Notes under the pieces: generated by a model
What the model was told of the DNA's origin: nothing
What the model saw: only the letters and a program-made list of their open reading frames with translations
Database searches by the model: none
Shown here: positions 17,135-25,672 of the stretch, piece by piece
How the letters are laid out: each line of letters starts with the position of its first letter
Position numbering within the stretch: position 1 is the stretch's first letter
DNA from: Kineosporia aurantiaca JCM 3230
GTDB lineage: Bacteria > Actinomycetota > Actinomycetes > Actinomycetales > Kineosporiaceae
Direction of reading: 5' to 3'
Assembly: GCA_000719025.1 (NCBI GenBank)
Contig: JODP01000002.1
Span: 124,001-188,000, forward strand
Length of the DNA: 64,000 bases
Translations under genes and position numbers: made by a program

Positions 17135-17675
17135 GGTTCGGCGCCACTTCCGGCACCAGCGGCCGGTTCCGGTGAAACTCCAGTGCCATCAGGGCCAGGC
17201 CGGCGCCCACCACGCTGCCGATCGTGTTCGCCTGCCAGTCCCCCACGTCGCAGGCCCGTCCCAGGGCCGGCACGGCTCCCTGCACCAGCTCGATCTGCGC
17301 CGAGAGCACGCTGCCCAGCACCGCCGCCCAGAGCGGGTGCCGGGTCGCGATCCCGGCGAAGAAGACCGGCAGGACGAACATGATCACGTTGGCCGCGGGT
17401 TCGGGTGCGGTGAGCGTGTGGAGGGAGAGGGCCGGCCATTGGACCTGGCACCTCGTCCCGCTCGAACCACCCGGGGTGAGGGTGAGCAGAGCCACCGCGG
17501 CGAGCGAGAGCATGGTCAGGGCCTCGGCCACCGATCGCCGGGCGGCGAGCCACCAGCCGAGCAGCGGGGCGAGGACGACCATCAGCGCAAAGGCGTAAGG
17601 GGGCAGGTGCGGGTGGGACGCGAGGATCGTGCTGACCATGCCTTCCATGCTGGTCAGCGCGAGGTTCCGGGGCAT
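17088..17675 (-). CDS. VanZ-like membrane protein
   Basis: The product is 195 residues with about four or five hydrophobic segments. VanZ-type features include LTPGGSSG after the second segment, NVIMFVLPVFF, and an E residue in SAQIELVQ followed by R-x-CDVGDWQANTIGSVVGAGL. VanZ relatives are membrane proteins of uncertain role, sometimes linked to glycopeptide tolerance. The start could be ATG 17675, 17648 or 17639; the longest is given. The last 16 residues look like read-in to the siderophore-protein remnant on the opposite strand, so the C-terminus may be non-native. Confidence 0.78.
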   Translation of the reverse strand: MPRNLALTSMEGMVSTILASHPHLPPYAFALMVVLAPLLGWWLAARRSVAEALTMLSLAAVALLTLTPGGSSGTRCQVQWPALSLHTLTAPEPAANVIMFVLPVFFAGIATRHPLWAAVLGSVLSAQIELVQGAVPALGRACDVGDWQANTIGSVVGAGLALMALEFHRNRPLVPEVAPNLSPARSGPPASTRQR

Positions 17676-17718
17676 CGGCCGGAGGTACCGACCGTCTCCC
17701 CCTGGGGTACGAGCTCCT

Positions 17719-18756
17719 TCAGCTCTTCCGGAGTGCGCTCTTCCCGGTCACGACGCGCTGCAGCACGATGAAGGCGAACAGCAACACCCCCACCACGATC
17801 CGGGTCCACCAGGAGCTGAGCGTGCCCTGGAAGGTGATGATGGTCTGGATCAGCCCGAGCACCAGCACCCCGAGCACGGTTCCGAACAGGTACCCGGAAC
17901 CGCCGGCCAGCAGGACCCCGCCGATCACCACCGCGGCGATCGCGTCCAGTTCCAGGCCGTTGCCGTGCAGGCTGTACCCGGACAGCGTGTAGAAGCTGTA
18001 GAGCACCCCGCCCAGCGAGGCGCAGAACCCGCTGATCCCGTAGACCGCGATCCGGGTGCGGGCCACCGGCAGGCCCATCAGCAGGGCCGAGTCGGCGTTC
18101 CCGCCGATCGCGTAGACGCAGCGGCCGAACCGGGTCCAGATCAGCACCGCCGCCGCGACCAGCACCACCACCAGGGCGATGAGCACGCTGGTGGAGATGA
18201 ACACACCGCGGTCGAAGCGGATCCGCTGCTGGGCGACCGACACCCAGAAGCCGTTGTCGATCGGGATCGAGTTGCGATTGATCAGCAGGGCCAGGCCGCG
18301 GGCGAGGAACATCCCGGCCAGGGTGGCGATGAACGGCTCGACCTTGAAGTAGTGGATCACCGCGCCCGTCCCCAGCCCGAGACCGGTGCCCCCGAGCAGC
18401 AGCAGGGGCAGCACCACCCCGGCCGGCCAGCCCGCCTGCAGCAGGGTGGCGCCCAGGGTGGTGGTCAGCGCGACCACCGCCCCGACCGACAGGTCGATCC
18501 CGCCGGTGAGGATCACGAACGTCATCCCGACCGCGACGACCAGCAGGAACGCGTTGTCGACGAAGATGTTGAGGACGACCTGGATGTCGCCGAAGCCCTC
18601 GTAGTTGACCACCCCGAGGCCGTACATGAAGGCCAGCAGGCTCAGCGTGGCCAGCACCGGCACGTGCTGCCGGTCAGGTTGCCAGAGCTTGTGTTTCGGG
18701 GTGTTTGAGGACGCCGGTGGGCTCGGCCGGAGATCGGCGTCGGCGGTGTTCGTCAT
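17719..18756 (-). CDS. yjfF: Sugar ABC transporter permease, YjfF-like
   Basis: This 345-residue inner-membrane permease belongs to the ribose/galactofuranose (BPD_transp_2) family. The family hallmark GMTFVILTGGIDLSVGAVVA lies near residue 85 and another loop reads GLELDAIAAVVIGGVLLAGG. About 8-10 membrane segments are expected. ATG 18756 has a near-perfect AAGGAGGT ribosome site and overlaps the stop of the preceding permease gene (ATGA). It is the last gene in a SBP-ATPase-permease-permease order identical to ytfQ-ytfR-ytfT-yjfF, so galactofuranose or a related pentose/hexose is the expected cargo. Confidence 0.87.
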   Translation of the reverse strand: MTNTADADLRPSPPASSNTPKHKLWQPDRQHVPVLATLSLLAFMYGLGVVNYEGFGDIQVVLNIFVDNAFLLVVAVGMTFVILTGGIDLSVGAVVALTTTLGATLLQAGWPAGVVLPLLLLGGTGLGLGTGAVIHYFKVEPFIATLAGMFLARGLALLINRNSIPIDNGFWVSVAQQRIRFDRGVFISTSVLIALVVVLVAAAVLIWTRFGRCVYAIGGNADSALLMGLPVARTRIAVYGISGFCASLGGVLYSFYTLSGYSLHGNGLELDAIAAVVIGGVLLAGGSGYLFGTVLGVLVLGLIQTIITFQGTLSSWWTRIVVGVLLFAFIVLQRVVTGKSALRKS

Positions 18757-19781
18757 GCTGCCACCTCCTTGGAGCTCGTCCGGCGGCGTTTGAGCACCTG
18801 TTCCCGGAAGGCCGGGGACTGGCCGAGGCAGAGCACGACCACGACGACGGCCTTGACCAGCAGCGTGCCCTCGACCGGGATGCCGACGCTGAGGATGGTG
18901 ACGTTCAGGGTCTCGATCAGCACCGCGCCGAGCACCGTGCCGGCCAGCGAGAACCGGCCTCCGGTCAGGGCGGTGCCCCCGATCACCACGGCCAGGATGG
19001 CGTCCAACTCGATCAGGTTGCCGGCCGCGTTGCTGTCCGCACTGGCCACGTTCGAGCTGTAGATCAGCCCGGCGATGCCCGCGCAGACCGCCGCGATCAC
19101 GTAGACCAGCCAGGTCAGGCCGCGGGCCTGGATCCCGGCCAGGCGGCTGGCGGCCGGGCTGCCACCGACCGACTCCAGCAGCAGGCCGAGGGCGGTGCGC
19201 CGGACCAGCACCGCCGTCACCACGGCCACCGCCACCGCGATCAGCACCGAGACCGGCAGGGCCAGGAAGTAGCCGGCCCCGATCTTCCGGTAGGGGCCGG
19301 AGGAGACGTTGAGGATCTGCCCGCCGGTGATCAGCTGGGCCAGGCCGCGCCCGGCGACCATCAGGATGAGCGTGGCGACGATCGGCTGGATCCCGATCAC
19401 CGACACCAGGAACCCGTTCCAGATCCCGAGCCCGAGACAGAGCAGCAGGGCCAGGGCGATCGCGCCGAACACCCCGGGCACGCCGTCCGGGTTGCCCAGG
19501 TCGCCGATCAGCAGGCAGGCCAGCGCCCCGGAGACGGCCATCACCGAGCCCACCGACAGGTCGATCCCGCCGGTGGCGATGACCAGGGTCATGCCGACCC
19601 CGACCAGGATCAGCGGGGCGGCCCGGCGGGCGATGTCGATCAGCGTGCCGTAGAGGTGCCCGTCGTTCACGGTGATCCGGAAGAAGTGGTTGGAGAAGAA
19701 GATGTTCAGGACCAGCAGCAGCACCAGGACCACCGCGGGCCAGAACAACCGGTGCTGATGGAACTTCTGATAGGTGCTCAT
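18753..19781 (-). CDS. ytfT: Sugar ABC transporter permease, YtfT-like
   Basis: This is a 342-residue permease of the same family as the following gene, with GMTLVIATGGIDLSVGSVMA and a later NLIELDAILAVVIGGTALTGG segment. The length matches YtfT. The start ATG overlaps the stop of the ATPase gene by four bases, and its own stop overlaps the next start by four, so the three genes are translationally coupled. Together with YjfF it should form the membrane channel of the importer. Confidence 0.88.
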   Translation of the reverse strand: MSTYQKFHQHRLFWPAVVLVLLLVLNIFFSNHFFRITVNDGHLYGTLIDIARRAAPLILVGVGMTLVIATGGIDLSVGSVMAVSGALACLLIGDLGNPDGVPGVFGAIALALLLCLGLGIWNGFLVSVIGIQPIVATLILMVAGRGLAQLITGGQILNVSSGPYRKIGAGYFLALPVSVLIAVAVAVVTAVLVRRTALGLLLESVGGSPAASRLAGIQARGLTWLVYVIAAVCAGIAGLIYSSNVASADSNAAGNLIELDAILAVVIGGTALTGGRFSLAGTVLGAVLIETLNVTILSVGIPVEGTLLVKAVVVVVLCLGQSPAFREQVLKRRRTSSKEVAA

Positions 19782-21298
19782 GCGGTGCCCCCGGCAATGG
19801 TCTGCATGATCCGGTCCGCGTCCAGCAACTCCGAGTTCTCCAGCTCCTCGACCAGCCGCCGGTCGCGCAGGATCTCGATCTTGTGGCTGAGCCGCAGCAC
19901 CTCCTCCAGCTCGGCGCTGACGAACAGCACCGCCATCCCGCCGCTCGCGAGTTCCGCGATCAGCCGCTGGATCTCGGCCTTGGCCCCGACGTCGATCCCC
20001 CGGGTCGGCTCGTCCACGATGAACAGCCGCGGCTCGGTGATCAGCCACCGGGCCAGCAGCACCTTCTGCTGGTTGCCGCCGCTCAGGTCGCGCACCCGGC
20101 GGTCCGGATCGGCCGGACGGATCTGCAGCGCCTTCAGGTACTTCTCGACCAGCTCGTCCGCCCGCCGCCGGGAGATCGGCCGCAGCCATCCGCGCGAGGC
20201 CTGCAACGCCAGGATGATGTTGTCGCGCACGCTCAGCTCGCCGACCACGCCCTCGGTGCGCCGGTTCTCGGAGGAGAAGGCGATCCCCCGGGCCATGGCG
20301 GCCCGGGGCGTGCGGAGGGTCACCGGCTCGCCGTCGACGAGGATCCGGCCCTGGTCGGCCCGGTCGGCGCCGAACAGCAGGCGCGCCAGTTCGGTCCGGC
20401 CGGACCCGAGAAGACCGGCCAGGCCGACGATCTCACCGGCATGAATCCGCAGCCCGAAGGGCGCGATGCCACCCTTACGCCCCAGATCGTCGGCCTCGAC
20501 CAGCGGCTGACCCCGCTCGATCTGGGCGGTGGCCTCGCGGGGCTGCTGCTCCAGATCCTCCAGGGTGGCCAGTTCCTTGCCGATCATCCGGGCCACCAAC
20601 TGCACCTGCGGCAGCTCCGCCGTGCGGTACTCCCCCACCAGCCTGCCGTTGCGCAGCACGGTCATCCGGTCGGCGATCTCGTAGACCTGATCCAGGAAGT
20701 GCGACACGAAGACGATCGCGACCCCCTCCTGCTTGAGCCGGCGGATCACCGTGAACAGCTGGGCCACCTCGGAGGCGTCCAGGCTGGAGGTGGGCTCGTC
20801 GAGGATCAGCACCTTGGCGTCGATGTCGGTGGTACTGAGCGACCGGGCGATCGCCACCATCTGCTGCACCGCGATCGAGTAGGTGGACAGCGGCGCCGTC
20901 ACGTCCAGGTCGAGATCCAGCCGGGCCAGCAGTTCCCGGGCCCGGCGCCGGGTCTCGCCCCAGCGGATCCGGCCGAGACGGCGCGGCTCGCGGCCGAGCA
21001 GGATGTTCTCCGCGACCGACAGGTTCGAGCAGAGGTTGACCTCCTGGTACACCGTGCTGATCCCGGCCTGCTGGGCCTGCAACGGCCCCCCGAAATCCAC
21101 CGCCTGCCCGCCGAGCCGCACCTCACCGCCGTCGATGTCGTACACCCCGGTGAGAACCTTGATCAGCGTGGACTTCCCGGCCCCGTTCTCGCCCATCAGC
21201 GCGTGCACCTCACCCGCCCGCAGCCGCAGGTCCACGCCATCCAGCGCCACCACCCCGGGGAAAACCTTCCGGATCCCGGTCATCTCCAAAATGTCCAC
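19778..21298 (-). CDS. ytfR: Sugar ABC transporter ATPase, YtfR-like (two nucleotide domains)
   Basis: The 506-residue protein is a fused pair of ABC ATPase domains, as in RbsA/MglA/YtfR. Domain 1 has GENGAGKST near residue 37, a degenerate signature YSIAVQQMVAIAR and VLILDEPTSSLD. Domain 2 has a non-canonical Walker A (GLLGSGRTEL), the signature LSGGNQQKV and a Walker B ending IVDEPTRGID. The degenerate first signature is normal for this family. The start is GTG. A strong hairpin built from repeats lies between this gene and the upstream binding-protein gene and may set their relative expression. Confidence 0.92.
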   Translation of the reverse strand: MDILEMTGIRKVFPGVVALDGVDLRLRAGEVHALMGENGAGKSTLIKVLTGVYDIDGGEVRLGGQAVDFGGPLQAQQAGISTVYQEVNLCSNLSVAENILLGREPRRLGRIRWGETRRRARELLARLDLDLDVTAPLSTYSIAVQQMVAIARSLSTTDIDAKVLILDEPTSSLDASEVAQLFTVIRRLKQEGVAIVFVSHFLDQVYEIADRMTVLRNGRLVGEYRTAELPQVQLVARMIGKELATLEDLEQQPREATAQIERGQPLVEADDLGRKGGIAPFGLRIHAGEIVGLAGLLGSGRTELARLLFGADRADQGRILVDGEPVTLRTPRAAMARGIAFSSENRRTEGVVGELSVRDNIILALQASRGWLRPISRRRADELVEKYLKALQIRPADPDRRVRDLSGGNQQKVLLARWLITEPRLFIVDEPTRGIDVGAKAEIQRLIAELASGGMAVLFVSAELEEVLRLSHKIEILRDRRLVEELENSELLDADRIMQTIAGGTA

Positions 21299-21317
21299 CG
21301 CGCGCCCCCAAACCTTC

Positions 21318-21389
21318 CGTGATCATGGAGTTCTTCCCCCGTGATCATGGAGTTCTTCCCCGGAATCAAGGGAAAACTCCATGATCACG
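21318..21389. repeat. 22-bp GTGATCATG repeats, direct-direct-inverted, between binding protein and ATPase genes
   Basis: Two adjacent 22-bp copies start with CGTGATCATGGAG (21318 and 21340). An inverted copy ends with CTCCATGATCACG at 21389. In the minus-strand mRNA the inverted copy meets the 21340 copy to give a stem of about 20 bp with a short loop, directly after the binding-protein stop. Such stems often protect the upstream message or reduce read-through. The same element occurs at 47949-48000 and 53444-53666. Confidence 0.85.
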
Positions 21390-21405
21390 AGAGAGTGGAC
21401 GGTGG

Positions 21406-22392
21406 TCAGTACTTGCGCTCGGGAAGGACTTCCTTCGCCTGCTCCGGCGTGAAGGTGGTCTCCTTGGTCAGCACCCGCTTCTCCACGCTCTGCCCGTCCG
21501 CGACCTTCTGGGCCAGGTCCATCAGCTGCGGCCCGAGCAGCGGGCTGCACTCGACGATGAAGTTGATCTTCCCTTCGGACAGCGCGGTCATCCCGTCCTT
21601 CACCGCGTCCACCGTGATGATCTTGATGTCCTTGCCGGGCACCTTGCCGGCCGCCTCGATCGCCTCGATCGCGCCCAGGCCCATGTCGTCGTTGTGCGCG
21701 TAGAGCACGTCGATGTCGTCATGGGACTGCAGGAACGTCTCCATCACCTGCTTGCCGTCGGTCCGGGTGAACTGCCCGGTCTGTGAGGCGATGACCTTGA
21801 ACTTCGGGTCCTTCTTGATCACCTCGGCGAAGCCGGCCTTACGGTCGTTGGCCGGGGCCGCACCGGGGGTTCCCTGCAACTCGACGATATTCACCGGATC
21901 GGTCTTTCCCTGGTACTCCTGGGTCAGCCATTCGCCGGCCTTCTGGCCCTCCAGGACGAAGTCCGAGCCGATAAAAGTTTCGTAAAGGCTGTCGTCCGGG
22001 GAATCGATCGCCCGGTCGGTCAGGATCACCGGGATCTCCGCGTCCTTCGCCTCCTTGAGCACGGTGTCCCAGCCCGACTCGACCACCGGCGAGAACGCGA
22101 TCACGTCCACCCGCTGGGTGATGAACGAGCGGATCGCCTTGATCTGGTTCTCCTGCTTGCCCTGCGCGTCGGAGAACTTCAGCTCGACCCCGGCCGCCTT
22201 CGCCGAATCCTGGATCGACTTGGTGTTCGCCGTACGCCAGCCGCTTTCGGCCCCGACCTGGGCGAAGCCGATCACCAGCCGGCCGCCCCCACCGCTACTG
22301 CCGCCACCGCCGGAGTCATCGTCGCCGCAGGCCCCCAGCACCGACGCGAGCAGCGCCGCCGCCAGCAGGACCCCGGCCCGTTTTCCGAACAT
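21406..22392 (-). CDS. ytfQ: Sugar-binding lipoprotein of an ABC importer, YtfQ-like
   Basis: This 328-residue extracellular binding protein has a lipoprotein signal peptide with lipobox LGAC (Cys22) followed by an acidic Gly/Ser linker. The mature part starts with RLVIGFAQVGAESGW and has TANTKSIQ, which closely follow the galactofuranose-binding protein YtfQ. FSPVVESGWD and ILTDRAID line the ligand cleft in that family. It is the first gene of the transporter operon, with an AGGGGG ribosome site. A LacI-type operator lies upstream. The sugar is inferred from family likeness and gene order. Confidence 0.9.
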   Translation of the reverse strand: MFGKRAGVLLAAALLASVLGACGDDDSGGGGSSGGGGRLVIGFAQVGAESGWRTANTKSIQDSAKAAGVELKFSDAQGKQENQIKAIRSFITQRVDVIAFSPVVESGWDTVLKEAKDAEIPVILTDRAIDSPDDSLYETFIGSDFVLEGQKAGEWLTQEYQGKTDPVNIVELQGTPGAAPANDRKAGFAEVIKKDPKFKVIASQTGQFTRTDGKQVMETFLQSHDDIDVLYAHNDDMGLGAIEAIEAAGKVPGKDIKIITVDAVKDGMTALSEGKINFIVECSPLLGPQLMDLAQKVADGQSVEKRVLTKETTFTPEQAKEVLPERKY

Positions 22393-22423
22393 CCGAACCC
22401 CCTGGGTTTCCCGTCAACCTCGT

Positions 22424-22437
22424 TGTTAACGTTCACA
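22424..22437. promoter_or_regulatory. LacI/GalR-type operator upstream of the sugar importer
   Basis: TGTTAACGTTCACA differs at one position from the perfect palindrome TGTTAACGTTAACA, with the CG centre expected for LacI-family sites. It lies 32-45 bp before the binding-protein start. No lacI-type gene is in the window, so the regulator must be elsewhere. A wider inverted repeat (TTCGGCTC at 22441, GAGCCGAA at 22485) lies just upstream. Confidence 0.6.
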
Positions 22438-22614
22438 TCTTTCGGCTCGTTCAGGAGTGTCGCCAATCACATCCAGTGAGTCAAGAGCCGAACCGTGACC
22501 CCCAGATCCTTATTTATGAATCGCCGGACGGCAGCGCCGAATGTTATGCCAGGTCAATACCGGGAGCCGTTCGCCGCATTCTTCGGGTATTCGCGTTTCA
22601 TTTCGGAAAGCGGT

Positions 22615-23667
22615 TCACCGGCCGGTCCGCAACCGAAGATCGACCACGCCTCCGGCGGCCGCGAGCGGAGTGATCCGCCGGGCCCGGGCGTCCTCCAGGA
22701 TCGTGGCCAGTCGCCCGCCGATCCCTCGCACCTGCTGCTCAGCCTCGGCCGCGGTGGCGCCGTGCAGCTCTCGGGTCACCGCGGCGATGATGCCGCCCGC
22801 ACTGACCACGCTGTCCGGCGCCCACAGCACACCGCGCTCGTGCAGCCGTTCGGCGGTCGCGGGGTGGTCAAGCTGGTTGTTGGCTGCGCCGACGATCACT
22901 GAACAACCGAGGGACGCAGTCGAGGCCGCGGAGAGGATGCCGCCGGTTGCGCACGGGACCAGAACGTCCGCGTCCGCGGTCAGCGCCTGCTCCGGCGTGA
23001 CCCATTGCGCACCCCATTGCTGGGCCAGCGTTTTCAAGGAGGGATCGACGTCGGAAACGGTCAGCCGGGCGCCCTCTCCGGTCAGCCAGGCACCGACCAG
23101 GGACCCGACGTGACCCAGGCCGATCACGGCGAAACTGAGCGTGGACAGTTCCCGTCCGGGCCAGCGGTGCTCGACCGCGGCGCGGATCGCGCTCTGCACA
23201 CCGATCGCGGTCGGGCCGGACGAGTCGCCGCTGCCACCATCGGATTCCGGCCGGCAGAAGACCTGCCGGGTCCGCCGGTGGATCTCGGCCATGTCGGCCG
23301 GGCCGGTGCCGATGTCCGGACCGGTCCAGTAACGGCCGTCCAGATCCTCAACCAGATCACCGATATCGGCCAGCAATTCGCTGCGGCGAGCTCCGGTCCA
23401 GTCGGCGGAACTGCCTTCGGTGAGCGCCACTACGGCCTTACCCCCGCCGTGCTCCAGCCCGGCGAGTGCGGCCTTCTCGGTCATCGCGGCGGAGAGGCGG
23501 AGCACATCGGCCAGGCCGTCCTGCCACCGCGAGTAGGCCTTGATCCGGCACCCGCCCAGAGCCGGGCCGAGCCGGGTGGAGTCGATGCTGATCATGATCA
23601 CCTGACCGGAGCGGCGGCCTCGCTCGATGCGGACGGTCTCCGGTGCTTCAGAACGGTTTTCCATCAT
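22615..23667 (-). CDS. Leucine/valine/phenylalanine dehydrogenase
   Basis: This 350-residue enzyme of the Glu/Leu/Phe/Val dehydrogenase family deaminates a branched or aromatic amino acid with NAD. The N-terminal part holds GPALGGCR, MTEKAALAGL with Lys65, the catalytic GGGKAV with Lys77, and GPDIGT with Asp118. The C-terminal Rossmann domain has VIGLGHVGSLVG. Length matches leucine dehydrogenases. The Lrp-type gene just upstream on the same strand, and a palindrome in the 109-bp gap, indicate amino-acid-responsive control. Leu versus Val preference cannot be told. Confidence 0.9.
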   Translation of the reverse strand: MMENRSEAPETVRIERGRRSGQVIMISIDSTRLGPALGGCRIKAYSRWQDGLADVLRLSAAMTEKAALAGLEHGGGKAVVALTEGSSADWTGARRSELLADIGDLVEDLDGRYWTGPDIGTGPADMAEIHRRTRQVFCRPESDGGSGDSSGPTAIGVQSAIRAAVEHRWPGRELSTLSFAVIGLGHVGSLVGAWLTGEGARLTVSDVDPSLKTLAQQWGAQWVTPEQALTADADVLVPCATGGILSAASTASLGCSVIVGAANNQLDHPATAERLHERGVLWAPDSVVSAGGIIAAVTRELHGATAAEAEQQVRGIGGRLATILEDARARRITPLAAAGGVVDLRLRTGR

Positions 23668-23750
23668 CGGGCCAGACGATCATGCCGATCCGGAGCCGGA
23701 CGGCAGACCCGAACGACGTGCGCCGACCCACGGGCCGGCTCGGTGAGCCA

Positions 23751-23765
23751 CCGAACAAAGTTCGG
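23751..23765. promoter_or_regulatory. Perfect palindrome upstream of the amino-acid dehydrogenase
   Basis: CCGAAC-AAA-GTTCGG is a perfect 6-bp inverted repeat with an AT-rich centre, 84 bp before the dehydrogenase start and 11 bp beyond the lrp stop. Lrp/AsnC proteins bind such AT-centred dyads, so it is a candidate operator. Confidence 0.5.
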
Positions 23766-23776
23766 CGCGAACGTCC

Positions 23777-24241
23777 CTAGTGATCGATCTCGGTCGGCAG
23801 CACCACGTGCTTCTGGGTGTGTTCGTAGAGCAGCGACGTGCGGAACCCGATCACCTCCTTGCGCCCGCTGAACCGGTCCATCAGCATCGCGTGCATCGCC
23901 TCCACACTGGGCGTGGCCACGTGCACCAGGAAGTCGTCGCCCCCGGCGACCACGAAGACCTCCAGCACCTCAGGCTGTTTCAGCGCGAACGCCTTGAACC
24001 CCTGGATCACGTCCCGGCTGAGCGGCCGGACCTGGAAGCCGATCATCGCCTGCACCGCCCGCCCGATCCGGGCCAGGTCGAGCTGGGCGTGGTAGCCGGC
24101 CACCACCCCGGACTGCTCCAGGGCCCGGGTGCGGACCAGCGTGCTGGAAGGGGCCAGCCCGACCCGGGAAGCCAGCTGGCGGTTGGTGAGGCGGGCGTTC
24201 TGCTGCAGCTCGGTCAGGATCGCCGCATCTCGTTCGTCCAT
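23777..24241 (-). CDS. Lrp/AsnC family transcriptional regulator
   Basis: The 154-residue product has the Lrp helix-turn-helix at residues 1-50 (DERDAAILTELQQNARLTN, then RQLASRVGLAPSST) and the RAM ligand-binding domain after it (AMIGFQV, FVVAGGDDFLVHVA). It lies 109 bp upstream of, and on the same strand as, the leucine/valine dehydrogenase, as is common for local amino-acid-sensing activators. Its ATG is clear. Confidence 0.92.
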   Translation of the reverse strand: MDERDAAILTELQQNARLTNRQLASRVGLAPSSTLVRTRALEQSGVVAGYHAQLDLARIGRAVQAMIGFQVRPLSRDVIQGFKAFALKQPEVLEVFVVAGGDDFLVHVATPSVEAMHAMLMDRFSGRKEVIGFRTSLLYEHTQKHVVLPTEIDH

Positions 24242-24269
24242 TCCTCGAAACTAACGCACACCGTTCGGA

Positions 24270-25190
24270 TCAGCTGCCGCTCTCCGCCAGACTCACGGCG
24301 GCCGCCGCGTCCCGGATCAGCGCGACGGCCACGTCGATGGTCTCCGGCACCCCGCGTCCCTCGTACCGCCGCAGCACGATCCGGCGGGTACCCAGCCCGG
24401 GCATCTCCAGCGGGCTGACGCCCGGATGAGGGTTGTCGATCAGGGCCAGTGAGGGCACCAGCGCCACCCCCTCACCCGCCGCGACCAGGGCCAGGGCGCT
24501 CTGGATGTCCTGATAACGGTGCACCGTGGTCCCGGTCACCCCGAGAGCCCGCCGCACCCGCCGGGTCGCCTGCGCCCCGGCCGCGCTGGCGTCCAGGCCG
24601 AGCCAGGGCAGCGAGTGCCGGGCCAGGTCCACCGCATCCGCCTGCTGCACGGTGGCCGGGACGACCAGGCGCCAGGGCTCGTCCAGCAGCGGGGTCTCGG
24701 TCATGTTCTTCAGCAGGCGGGGCGGGGACTGCTCGGCGTCCAGCTCACAGATCACGATGTCCAGATCACCCGAACGGAGCATCTGCAGCAGCTCCTCCTG
24801 GTCGTCCTCGCGCACCTCGAAGCGCAGCCGGGGGTGCCGCCGGCGCCACTGCAGCAGGTTCGGCGCCAGCACCACCCGCAGGAAGGTCTGGAAGATCCCG
24901 ACCCGGACGGTGCCGACCGGATCCACCTCGTCCTCCAGCAGCCGGGCCCGGACCAGGTTCAGGGACCGCTCGATCTCCTCGGCCGTCTCGGTCAGCGCCT
25001 GCCCCGCCTCGGTGAGCAGGACGCCGTGCGCGGTCCGGATGACCAGGACCAGACCGGTTTCGGCCTCCAATCGGGCCAATTGCTGGGAAACCGCAGACGG
25101 CGTAACGCCCAACTCGTCCGCCGCCGCGAGAACCCCTCCCTCCCGGGCGATGGCGAGCAGGAAGCGCAGTCTCCGGGGGTCGATCCGCAT
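24270..25190 (-). CDS. LysR family transcriptional regulator
   Basis: The 306-residue product carries the LysR helix-turn-helix at residues 1-60 (RLRFLLAIAREGGVLAAADELG, split in the text after the first 20, then TPSAVSQQLARLE) and the periplasmic-binding-like effector domain (VRVGIFQTF, DIVICELD). The ATG at 25190 gives the usual length. It is divergent from the small membrane protein gene at 25335, whose upstream region carries short direct repeats and a T-rich LysR-like site. The effector is unknown. Confidence 0.9.
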   Translation of the reverse strand: MRIDPRRLRFLLAIAREGGVLAAADELGVTPSAVSQQLARLEAETGLVLVIRTAHGVLLTEAGQALTETAEEIERSLNLVRARLLEDEVDPVGTVRVGIFQTFLRVVLAPNLLQWRRRHPRLRFEVREDDQEELLQMLRSGDLDIVICELDAEQSPPRLLKNMTETPLLDEPWRLVVPATVQQADAVDLARHSLPWLGLDASAAGAQATRRVRRALGVTGTTVHRYQDIQSALALVAAGEGVALVPSLALIDNPHPGVSPLEMPGLGTRRIVLRRYEGRGVPETIDVAVALIRDAAAAVSLAESGS

Positions 25191-25281
25191 GTTCAGTAAC
25201 GCTAAAGGCCGGATGCAGCGAAGTGCAATTGTTCTGAAGGCTGGAGAAGCGCATGATCTTCTTCGTGGTCCTGAACCAGGG

Positions 25282-25313
25282 ACCACCGAACCGACGAACC
25301 ACCGAACCATCGA
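25282..25313. repeat. Two 16-bp direct repeats upstream of the small membrane protein
   Basis: ACCACCGAACCGACGA is followed at once by ACCACCGAACCATCGA. They lie 22-53 bp before the ATG at 25335, probably in its leader or promoter. They could be regulator half-sites or a chance duplication. Confidence 0.5.
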
Positions 25314-25334
25314 TCTGGAAAGAAGGCTGCTGAA

Positions 25335-25622
25335 ATGGCGGCATTGCTCGGCTGGCTGGGCACTTTCGGGACCTTCGGGGCCTACGTCCTCCTGAGCCGC
25401 GGGCGCTGGACGGCGACGTCGCTGCGCTATTCCCTCCTCAACGCCCTGGGCGGCACCGCCGGGGCGATCGGGAGTTCCCTCTACGGAGCCTGGCCCAGTG
25501 CCGTCTCCAACCTCCTCTGGGCGATCGTGGGGTCGCACGCCGTGGTCAGCATCCTGCTGGAACGGCGTCGGGCCGTGGCTGCGGTGCAACCCGCCCCGGT
25601 CCGCGTTCCCGAATTCGTCTGA
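25335..25622 (+). CDS. Small membrane protein (CBU_0592-like)
   Basis: This 95-residue protein has two or three hydrophobic segments. The sequence LLGWLGTFGTFGAYVLLSRG, then SLRYSLLNALGGTAGAIGSS matches small inner-membrane proteins of the CBU_0592-like family, whose role is unknown. It has a GAAGG ribosome site. The gene is divergent from a LysR regulator that may control it. The C-terminal tail is short and Pro/Val-rich. Confidence 0.78.
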   Translation: MAALLGWLGTFGTFGAYVLLSRGRWTATSLRYSLLNALGGTAGAIGSSLYGAWPSAVSNLLWAIVGSHAVVSILLERRRAVAAVQPAPVRVPEFV

Positions 25623-25672
25623 TCCCGCCCGATGAACTGCGATCCCGCAGGGCGACGAGTAAGGGAGATCCA

